DNA from: an uncultured Anaerolineaceae bacterium
Lineage (GTDB): Bacteria > Chloroflexota > Anaerolineae > Anaerolineales > Anaerolineaceae
Length of the DNA: 7,612 nt
Assembly: GCA_937920255.1 (NCBI GenBank)
Contig: CALDSL010000424.1
Span: forward strand, 1 to 7,612
Reading direction: 5' to 3'
Under the pieces are notes generated by a model that did not search any database, was not told the origin of the DNA, and worked only from the letters and a program-made list of their open reading frames with translations. How positions within the stretch are numbered: position 1 is the stretch's first letter; each line of letters opens with the position of its first letter. Both the position numbers and the translations under genes were made by a program. Positions 1 through 4,855 of the stretch are shown here, piece after piece.

Positions 1-48
1 CGAGATATATCAGTGTGACTGGAGTTCAGACGTGTGCTCTTCCGATCT
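1..48. other. Illumina index-side adapter remnant (not genomic)
   Basis: Bases 15-48 match, from memory, the full 34-nt index-read side of the Illumina TruSeq adapter that ends in CTCTTCCGATCT. Bases 1-6 (CGAGAT) match the end of the P7 flow-cell sequence. Bases 7-14 (ATATCAGT) sit exactly where the 8-base index belongs; the reverse complement is ACTGATAT, which I recall as TruSeq index 25. The order P7 end, index, adapter, insert is exactly that of a library molecule, so this is untrimmed adapter assembled onto a contig end. Nothing here should be annotated as biology. Confidence 0.97.
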
Positions 49-94
49 CAATGCGAGCCGGGATGCCTGTTCTTGATCCAAGAATTGTGTTCGT

Positions 95-289
95 TTACTT
101 TTTCTTGTCAGTGTCGATGCTGAGCACTTCGCGTCCCTGGTAATGGCCGCACTTGGGGCAAACGCGATGCGGAAGGCGCATCTCGCCACAGTTGCTGCAT
201 TGAACCAGGTTGGCTGCTACCAAAAAGTCCTGCGCGCGACGGCGGTCACGGCGGCCTTTGGAATGCTTGCGTTTCGGTTGTGGAACCAT
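95..289 (-). CDS. rpmF: 50S ribosomal protein L32 (zinc-ribbon type)
   Basis: Structural protein of the large ribosomal subunit. The 64-residue product starts MVPQPKRKHSKGRRDRRRA, a close version of the L32 N-terminus (usually MAVPKRKTSKSRRDMRRA), and is highly basic. Four cysteines at C31, C34, C44 and C47 form two CxxC pairs, the zinc-binding type of L32, with the family motif CGEMRLPHRVCPKCG between and around them. Length is usual (family about 55-65), with an extra lysine-rich tail (DTDKKK). The start is supported by AGGAG at 296-300 on the minus strand, 6 nt before the ATG, and by a strong promoter upstream. In many bacteria rpmF follows a DUF177/YceD gene; here the upstream side is instead a divergent methyltransferase, so rpmF begins its own transcript. 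What follows it is lost beyond the contig end. Confidence 0.97.
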   Translation of the reverse strand: MVPQPKRKHSKGRRDRRRAQDFLVAANLVQCSNCGEMRLPHRVCPKCGHYQGREVLSIDTDKKK

Positions 290-346
290 GATCTACTCCT
301 GTGTCTCTCTGTCCTGCTGGATAATTCCTATTCTGTAAGCCGCCCA

Positions 347-375
347 ATTATACTGAACCACCCCTCTCACGTCAA
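347..375 (-). promoter_or_regulatory. sigma-70-type promoter of rpmF
   Basis: Reading the minus strand, TTGACG (375 to 370, five of six consensus bases) is followed after exactly 17 nt by a perfect TATAAT (352 to 347). Transcription would start near 340, giving an untranslated leader of about 50 nt before the rpmF ATG at 289. This is the best promoter in the window by consensus match, as expected for a ribosomal protein gene. Confidence 0.8.
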
Positions 376-398
376 GGCTTGGCGCAAATGGATATAAT
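369..398 (+). promoter_or_regulatory. promoter just upstream of the methyltransferase gene
   Basis: A perfect TATAAT lies at 393-398, only 9 nt before the ATG at 408. A weak -35 candidate, ACGTCA (369-374, three of six bases), sits 18 nt upstream and overlaps the -35 box of the divergent rpmF promoter. Transcription would begin at about 405-408, at or next to the start codon, so the mRNA would be leaderless or nearly so. The -10 box is clear; the -35 assignment is tentative. Confidence 0.6.
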
Positions 399-407
399 AA
401 TCCTGCC

Positions 408-1064
408 ATGCTACAACGCTTCCTGCGCTTCTTCTTTCACCTGCTCTACCACTCCCTGGCCTGGGCATATGATCTGGTCGCAGCCGTGGTGTCGCTGGGC
501 CGCTGGAACCGCTGGACGCACACCGCGCTGGACTATCTCGAAGGCCGGCGCATTCTGGAGATGGGCTACGGCACCGGGCACCTGATGCAGACCCTGCTGC
601 GGCGCGGGTACGACGCCGCTGGCCTGGACGAAAGCCGCCAGATGGCCATCATCGCCGGGCGCCGGCTGCGCCGCTCGCTGGGCAAAGACGCCGGCCTGCC
701 GCTGGTTCGGGCGGTCGGCGCGGCCATCCCCTTTCCGCCGGAGACGTTCGATACGGTGGTTGCCACCTTCCCCGCCCCCTATATCGGCGCGCCGGAAACA
801 CTGGCAGAGATCCAGCGCGTGCTGCGCCCTGGCGGGCGGCTGGTGATCGTGCTGGCCGCCTACCACACCGGCCGCAGCCTGTTGGAACGGGCGCAGGCCT
901 GGGTTTTTCGTGTAACCGGTGAAAGCCCGCGGTTCGACCCCACGCTGCGCGAGCGCCTGCTGGCGCTATTTGAACACAGTGGCTTGAAACCCCAAATCGA
1001 ATGGCGCGAGGGACACAAAGAACATATTTTGTTGGTTTTCGCGCGCAAACCAGGGAAGCTATAG
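408..1064 (+). CDS. class I SAM-dependent methyltransferase, substrate unknown
   Basis: Probable methyl transfer from S-adenosylmethionine to an unidentified substrate. The 218-residue protein has the Methyltransf_11-type Rossmann signature: motif I ILEMGYGTGHL (49-59, with E51, G53, G55, G57), an acidic residue closing strand 2 (D74 in AGLDES), a motif II/III-like stretch around F114-D115 with the AAIPFPPETFD pattern, and VLRPGGRLVIV (138-148). The N-terminus (about 5-30) is hydrophobic and aromatic. The segment YDLVAAVVSLGRW (21-33) resembles the region before motif I in UbiE/menaquinone and lipid methyltransferases, so a lipid-like or membrane-associated substrate is possible but unproven. 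No Shine-Dalgarno sequence precedes the ATG; a TATAAT ends 9 nt before it, so translation is probably leaderless. It is divergent from rpmF and followed 43 nt later by the phosphatase gene. The fold is secure, the substrate is not. Confidence 0.85.
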   Translation: MLQRFLRFFFHLLYHSLAWAYDLVAAVVSLGRWNRWTHTALDYLEGRRILEMGYGTGHLMQTLLRRGYDAAGLDESRQMAIIAGRRLRRSLGKDAGLPLVRAVGAAIPFPPETFDTVVATFPAPYIGAPETLAEIQRVLRPGGRLVIVLAAYHTGRSLLERAQAWVFRVTGESPRFDPTLRERLLALFEHSGLKPQIEWREGHKEHILLVFARKPGKL

Positions 1065-1073
1065 TCGAAAAAT

Positions 1074-1101
1074 TTGGTATTTTTTGAATTTGTTGTAAAA
1101 T
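1074..1101 (+). promoter_or_regulatory. promoter of the SpoIIE-type phosphatase gene
   Basis: TTGGTA (1074-1079, four of six consensus bases) and TAAAAT (1096-1101, five of six) are separated by 16 nt inside an AT-rich gap between two GC-rich genes. The -10 box ends 6 nt before the ATG at 1108, so the predicted start of transcription falls on the A of the start codon: the hallmark of a leaderless mRNA. Confidence 0.6.
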
Positions 1102-1107
1102 TTAGAC

Positions 1108-1830
1108 ATGGAAATTCAGATTGCGGTAGCCAAAACCAACAAATATGCCTCTTCGGAGAGCGGTGACACGCTCGAAGTTGTCGAACGACCCAATGGTGGG
1201 GTATCAGTTGTGCTTTCAGACGGCCAGACGACCGGCCGGGGCGCCAAGGATATATCAATGATGGTCGTGCGGCGCGTCATCAGCTTGCTGGCGGAAGGCG
1301 TGCGTGACGGCGCTGCTGCCCGCGCCGCGGCGGATTTCCTGTACGCCGAACGCAATGGGAAGGTATCGGCCACGCTCAACATCCTCTCGGCCGATCTTCA
1401 AACCGGTACGCTGGTGATCACCCGCAACAGCACCACCCCGGTTTTTGTCACCCGTGGCGATCGCATCGAATGCCTGCTGGGTGAAAGCAGCGCCATTGGT
1501 ACGATGCGCAATTCGCGCCCGGCCATTTCGGAAATTCCGCTGGACGGAGAGACCACGGTGGTGATGTACACCGACGGCTTGCTGCACGCCGGCGACCGCT
1601 ACGGGCAAAAATTCGACATCTGCACCATGCTGGAATCCATGCTGGAGGATCAGGACCCGCTGGCGCAAGAGATCGCCGAAAGCCTGTTGAACCAGGCCAT
1701 TTCCCTCGACCAGGGCCGCCCGAACGACGATATGAGCATTGTGGTGCTGCAGGTACTGGCGCGCGAAAGCGACCAGATCCGGCGCATGATGGTGCGCCTG
1801 CCGGTGCCGCCTACGATCGGGTTGGATTAA
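1108..1830 (+). CDS. SpoIIE/PP2C-type serine/threonine phosphatase
   Basis: Metal-dependent (PPM) protein phosphatase of the SpoIIE/RsbU/RsbX type, which usually dephosphorylates STAS-domain anti-sigma-factor antagonists in partner-switching regulation. In the 240-residue protein, metal-binding motifs appear in order: an SGD motif (D20), VVLSDG (D38, G39) followed by a TTGRGAKD stretch, the central SATLNI...D..TGTLVITRN block (about 87-107) with TTP (109-111), VVMYTDGLLHA (D156, G157) and the C-terminal RPNDDMSIVVL (D207, D208). All expected acidic residues are present, so it should be active. There is no sensor (PAS, GAF, HAMP), receiver or membrane segment: this is a bare catalytic domain, like RsbX, with a short basic tail after about 217. 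No Shine-Dalgarno sequence is seen before the ATG. No partner kinase, antagonist or sigma factor lies nearby, so its target is unknown. Confidence 0.88.
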   Translation: MEIQIAVAKTNKYASSESGDTLEVVERPNGGVSVVLSDGQTTGRGAKDISMMVVRRVISLLAEGVRDGAAARAAADFLYAERNGKVSATLNILSADLQTGTLVITRNSTTPVFVTRGDRIECLLGESSAIGTMRNSRPAISEIPLDGETTVVMYTDGLLHAGDRYGQKFDICTMLESMLEDQDPLAQEIAESLLNQAISLDQGRPNDDMSIVVLQVLARESDQIRRMMVRLPVPPTIGLD

Positions 1831-1900
1831 TCGACCCGGCGTTTCCTGTGAAAACACCCCCAAGCAGGGTGTATGGTATCGATTAAACAGTTCGCAGTCT

Positions 1901-2278
1901 ATGGATGAGGATGGCAGTCCGGTCACAATCGGCGTGGTGGGCGTGTGCGGCTCAGGAAAAAGCACCCTGGCCGCCGGTTTGCGCCGTATGGGGATTGAAA
2001 TTCGCCATATTGCCCAGGAGCACTCATACGTGCCCTACATGTGGCAGCGGATTACCAATCCCGATCTGCTCATCTTCCTGGATGCCTCCTATCCCGTGAC
2101 CATGCAACGCCGCCGGCTCGACTGGCTGCCGGAGGAGTATCAGGAGCAGCAGCACCGGCTGCGCCACGCGCGCGAACACGCCCATTTTTATCTAGACACC
2201 GACCCACTTTCACCCGAAGAGGTGCGAGAGCAAGTGCTGGCATTCTTACGCTCGCGCGGAGTTCACTGGCAAGAATAA
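1901..2278 (+). CDS. small P-loop kinase-like NTP-binding protein
   Basis: Unnamed protein of 125 residues with a Walker A motif GVCGSGKS (14-21, K20, S21) right after a beta strand (TIGVVGV), a second hydrophobic strand ending in an acidic residue (LLIFLD, 56-61), an arginine-rich segment TMQRRRLDW (67-75) like the lid of small-molecule kinases, a charged helix (about 76-93), and an ending FYLDTDPLSPEEVREQVLAFL (96-116) typical of nucleoside and APS-kinase-like folds. It is shorter than ordinary P-loop kinases (about 170-220), with little room for a substrate domain between Walker A and strand 3. Binding of ATP or GTP is likely; the phosphate acceptor cannot be guessed. The ATG chosen is 7 residues before the first strand; no Shine-Dalgarno sequence is visible. 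It follows the phosphatase gene by 70 nt in the same direction and may share its transcript. Confidence 0.75.
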   Translation: MDEDGSPVTIGVVGVCGSGKSTLAAGLRRMGIEIRHIAQEHSYVPYMWQRITNPDLLIFLDASYPVTMQRRRLDWLPEEYQEQQHRLRHAREHAHFYLDTDPLSPEEVREQVLAFLRSRGVHWQE

Positions 2279-2310
2279 GCCTTCCCCTCGCAAATATCAG
2301 GCATTGAGAG

Positions 2311-2316
2311 TATAAT
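2311..2316 (+). promoter_or_regulatory. -10 box of the secDF promoter
   Basis: A perfect TATAAT 33 nt after the stop of the kinase-like gene. The -35 is poor: TCGCAA (2288-2293) at 17 nt matches only three of six bases. Transcription would start near 2323, giving a leader of about 50 nt that contains the hairpin at 2330-2346 and the secD ribosome binding site. Confidence 0.5.
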
Positions 2317-2329
2317 TTCTCCATTCCCC

Positions 2330-2346
2330 GCCAGCCCAGGGCTGGC
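2330..2346 (+). other. GC-rich hairpin in the secD leader
   Basis: GCCAGCCC and GGGCTGGC form a near-perfect palindrome around one central base; seven pairs can form with a realistic 3-nt loop. It is followed by ATTTGTGTG, a poor T tract, and then the secD ribosome binding site GGAGG at 2360-2364. It lies between the predicted start of transcription and the start codon. It could be a weak terminator of the upstream genes, a leader-stabilising stem or an attenuator; the sequence does not decide. Confidence 0.45.
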
Positions 2347-2374
2347 ATTTGTGTGAATCGGAGGCGTTACTCGC

Positions 2375-3718
2375 ATGAATCGACGTTATTTGTTCCTCAT
2401 TGTCATCCTCCTGGTTGTCATTCTCGGTGTCTGGATTAATGTACCCAACAACCCGGGATTGAAGATTGGCAATTTTGAACGTACACTGGAGACCCAGCTC
2501 GGTCTTGACCTGCGTGGCGGGGTACAGGTACTGCTCGAAGCCGACCTACCGGAAACGACCGAAGTGGATGCCCAGTCATTGCAAGACGCAGTACAAATTC
2601 TCGAGAACCGCACCAACGCTCTGGGCGTCAGCGAGAATCTTTTTCAGGCCGCCGGCACCCGCCGTATCGTGGGCGAGTTCCCCGGTCTGACCAATCCGGA
2701 TGACGTTATTGCTACCATTCAAGAAACCGGCCAGCTCGAGTTCGTTGATATGGGCAGTGCGCCACTTCCCGAAGGCACCGTGGTTAAGACTGATTTCGGC
2801 CTGGCCGAAACCGCGCCGGCGCCCACTTCGGAAAATCCTGAAGATCAGATCTACCATACCGTGATGACCGGCACGCTGATCAATTCGGTGGCCGTCACCC
2901 GCGATCCTACCGGGAAGTACGTGGTCAACTTCGAACTCAAGCCCGAAGGCCGCGATATTTTCGCCGAATTCACCGCCAGCCACGTGGGCCAATACCTGGC
3001 CATCGTGCTGGATAAGACAGTTGTCTCCACTCCGGTGATCAGCACCGCCATCACCGAAGGCAGCGGCATCATCGAAGGTAACTTTACCAACGATTCCGCG
3101 AATGCCCTGGCCATCCAATTGCGCTACGGTTCGCTCCCCATCCCGCTCAAGGTGGTGGAAACCCGCGTGATTGGCCCGACCCTGGGCGCCGACTCGCTCA
3201 ATAAGAGCCTGGTGGCCGGCCTGGTTGGTTTCCTGATCGTGATCGCGTTCATGGCCATCTACTACCGCCTGCCGGGCCTGGTAGCCAATGTGGCCATTCT
3301 GATCTTCGCGCTGATCACCCTGTCGGTTTACAAACTTATTCCGGTCACGCTGACCCTGCCCGGTATCGCCGGCTTCCTGCTCAGCACCGGCACGGCGCTG
3401 GACGCCAATATCCTGATCTTTGAACGCTTGCGCGAAGAATTGCGCGCCGGGCGCAACGTGAAAACCGCCATCCAGCTTGGCTGGCAGCGCGCCTGGCCCT
3501 CCATCCGCGACTCGAACATCGCCGCCATCATCACCTGCGCCATCCTGTTCTGGTTTGGTTCGCAGTTTGGCGCTACAGTGGTGAGAGGTTTTGCGGTAAC
3601 CCTGTTCCTGGGTGTGCTGATCTCGCTCTTCACGGCGATCGTCGTCACGCGCTCGCTGCTCAATCTGGTCACGGATTTTGTTGATCCTGCCAAGCACTCC
3701 AAGTGGTTTGGAGCCTAG
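2375..3718 (+). CDS. secD: protein translocase subunit SecD
   Basis: Membrane subunit of the SecDF accessory complex, which uses the proton gradient to help pull proteins through SecYEG and works with YidC. The 447-residue protein has an N-terminal membrane helix (about 5-22), the hallmark LGLDLRGG (42-49), a large extracytoplasmic region (about 50-272), and five closely packed C-terminal helices starting near 278. The fourth helix carries the conserved acidic motif as GTALDANILIFERLREEL (D343, thought to take part in proton conduction), and the RDSN motif is at 378-381. It is much shorter than E. coli SecD (615), as is common outside proteobacteria. The ATG has a GGAGG at 2360-2364, spacer 10 nt. 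secF follows after 11 nt, so both are surely one operon. Odd detail: the usual GMAVDAN reads GTALDAN. Confidence 0.96.
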   Translation: MNRRYLFLIVILLVVILGVWINVPNNPGLKIGNFERTLETQLGLDLRGGVQVLLEADLPETTEVDAQSLQDAVQILENRTNALGVSENLFQAAGTRRIVGEFPGLTNPDDVIATIQETGQLEFVDMGSAPLPEGTVVKTDFGLAETAPAPTSENPEDQIYHTVMTGTLINSVAVTRDPTGKYVVNFELKPEGRDIFAEFTASHVGQYLAIVLDKTVVSTPVISTAITEGSGIIEGNFTNDSANALAIQLRYGSLPIPLKVVETRVIGPTLGADSLNKSLVAGLVGFLIVIAFMAIYYRLPGLVANVAILIFALITLSVYKLIPVTLTLPGIAGFLLSTGTALDANILIFERLREELRAGRNVKTAIQLGWQRAWPSIRDSNIAAIITCAILFWFGSQFGATVVRGFAVTLFLGVLISLFTAIVVTRSLLNLVTDFVDPAKHSKWFGA

Positions 3719-3723
3719 AAGGA
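3719..3723 (+). promoter_or_regulatory. ribosome binding site deciding the secF start
   Basis: AAGGA six nt before the ATG at 3730. An in-frame ATG at 3703 would add nine residues and overlap the end of secD, but has no such site, and the family N-terminus fits the 3730 start (MINILGKRYYYFALS). Confidence 0.7.
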
Positions 3724-3729
3724 AGCACC

Positions 3730-4650
3730 ATGATTAATATTCTTGGGAAACGCTACTATTACTTCGCCCTGTCGATGCTGATCATCATCCCCGGCATGAT
3801 CGTCCTGGCCATCTGGGGTCTTCCGCTGTCGATCGATTTTCAGGGCGGCACCATGCTGGAAGTTCAGTTTGCCTCGGGCAATCTTCCTTCCACCGAGGAC
3901 GTGGTCGCTGTGTACAGCCAGTTGGGCATCAATGACCCACAGGTGCAGACCACCGGGCAGAATACGCTGAATATCCGCTCTTCTTTCCTGGACGATTCGA
4001 TGCGTTCGGAAATTCTAAATGCATTGACCACCCAGTTGAATGACCAGGCCGAACTGGTGCGCTATGAAAGCGTCGGCCCGACCATCGGGCGCGAAGTAAC
4101 TTCCCGCGCCGGCATCGCGGTGGGCGTGGCCGCTCTGGCGGTTATTCTCTACATCACCTATGCCTTCCGCGGTGTCCCGCATGCTGTACGCTACGGCATC
4201 TGCGCCATTATCGCCATGATCCACGATGTGTTAATCGTGATCAGCATCGCGGCGATTGGCGGGCATTTCTTTGGCTGGCAAATCGACTCGCTTTTCCTAA
4301 CGGCCCTGTTGACCGTCATCGGCTTCTCGACCCAGGACAAGATCGTTGTATTTGACCGCATCCGCGAGAATAACAACATATTCCGCCGTCTGCCGTTTGA
4401 GACGCTGGTAAATCACTCCATCGTCCAGACCCTGCAGCGCTCGATCAACACGCAGTTGATGACAGTTGAGTTCATGCTGCTGGCGCTGGCCCTGTTTGGT
4501 GGCATCACCCTGCGCGAGTTCGCGGTGATCCTGCTGGTGGGCCTGTTCAGCGGTACGTACTCCTCGATCTTTATCGCTGCGCCGATCCTGGTGGTATGGG
4601 AGAAGAAAGAGTGGCGTAGCTGGTTTCATCGCACTCCGGTCAACGCCTGA
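3730..4650 (+). CDS. secF: protein translocase subunit SecF
   Basis: Partner of SecD in the proton-driven Sec accessory complex. The 306-residue protein (usual length about 290-320) shows the SecF signatures: first membrane helix (about 10-30), SIDFQGGTMLEV (34-45), a short extracytoplasmic domain, YESVGPTIGRE (112-122), and five C-terminal helices, the fourth carrying VIGFSTQDKIVVFDRIREN (D203, R210). An ATG at 3703 would extend it into the end of secD, but the AAGGA at 3719-3723 and homology favour 3730. The gap to the secD stop is 11 nt. A strong hairpin terminator follows at 4675. Odd detail: position 204 is lysine, where most SecF proteins have threonine (for example NDTIVVFDR). Confidence 0.96.
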   Translation: MINILGKRYYYFALSMLIIIPGMIVLAIWGLPLSIDFQGGTMLEVQFASGNLPSTEDVVAVYSQLGINDPQVQTTGQNTLNIRSSFLDDSMRSEILNALTTQLNDQAELVRYESVGPTIGREVTSRAGIAVGVAALAVILYITYAFRGVPHAVRYGICAIIAMIHDVLIVISIAAIGGHFFGWQIDSLFLTALLTVIGFSTQDKIVVFDRIRENNNIFRRLPFETLVNHSIVQTLQRSINTQLMTVEFMLLALALFGGITLREFAVILLVGLFSGTYSSIFIAAPILVVWEKKEWRSWFHRTPVNA

Positions 4651-4674
4651 TCCGAGCGGTAGAGCGTAATTGGT

Positions 4675-4713
4675 AGGGGATTTTGCACTGTATCATGCAA
4701 AATCCCCTTATTT
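4675..4713 (+). terminator. rho-independent terminator after secDF
   Basis: A perfect 13-bp stem (4675-4687 with 4696-4708; arms AGGGGATTTTGCA and TGCAAAATCCCCT), an 8-nt loop and a T-rich tail TTATTTATTT. It lies 24 nt after the secF stop. Its presence inside the long open frame upstream of the threonine dehydrogenase argues that this frame is not translated. Confidence 0.85.
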
Positions 4714-4741
4714 ATTTCCAAAAAAGTCAGGCGAAATATCA

Positions 4742-4771
4742 GGTACATCGCGGTATAGAGGTTGGTACAAT
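4742..4771 (+). promoter_or_regulatory. probable promoter of the threonine dehydrogenase unit
   Basis: TACAAT (4766-4771, five of six bases) with a weak -35 candidate GGTACA (4742-4747, three of six) at 18 nt. It is the best candidate in the 147 nt between the secF terminator and the next start codon. It predicts a leader of about 78 nt in which I recognise no riboswitch or T-box motif. Confidence 0.4.
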
Positions 4772-4843
4772 GAGAGGGCACTTTTAACCGAGCAGTTCAC
4801 ATTTCGTTCCCTGTCGGCCGTATCCCTATTCTTCTTACAGAAA

Positions 4844-4848
4844 GAGAG
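4844..4848 (+). promoter_or_regulatory. ribosome binding site deciding the tdh start
   Basis: GAGAG in a purine-rich run (AAAGAGAG, 4841-4848), 7 nt before the ATG at 4856. The open frame continues upstream to an ATG at 4670, but that region has no family similarity and contains the secF terminator stem, so 4856 is the true start. Confidence 0.65.
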
Positions 4849-4855
4849 CATACGC

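Noticed and set aside
70..84. TTCTTG-ATC-CAAGAA inverted repeat downstream of rpmF
   Set aside because: Six-bp AT-rich stem with no T tract in the rpmF direction; not a credible terminator, and the flank is cut by the adapter.
1068..1084. AAAAAT...ATTTTT inverted repeat after the methyltransferase as a terminator
   Set aside because: The stem would be only A-U pairs (6 bp) and it overlaps the phosphatase -35 region; too weak to call.
1854..1872. Hairpin ACACCC...GGGTGT between phosphatase and kinase-like gene
   Set aside because: Six base pairs with a 7-nt loop and no T tract after it; could arise by chance and does not show termination.
1255..1965. Long minus-strand open frame (236 codons) opposite the phosphatase
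   Set aside because: Histidine- and arginine-rich shadow translation without motifs; the plus-strand PP2C motifs are intact.
2576..3697. Long minus-strand open frame (373 codons) opposite secD
   Set aside because: It is a shadow of secD: low-complexity composition rich in H, Q, G, D and R, no recognisable motifs, and the plus strand has an unmistakable SecD.
4670..4855. In-frame N-terminal extension of 62 residues for the threonine dehydrogenase
   Set aside because: It covers the secF terminator hairpin and the probable promoter, has no family similarity, and a ribosome binding site sits before the ATG at 4856 where the NAD-binding strand begins.
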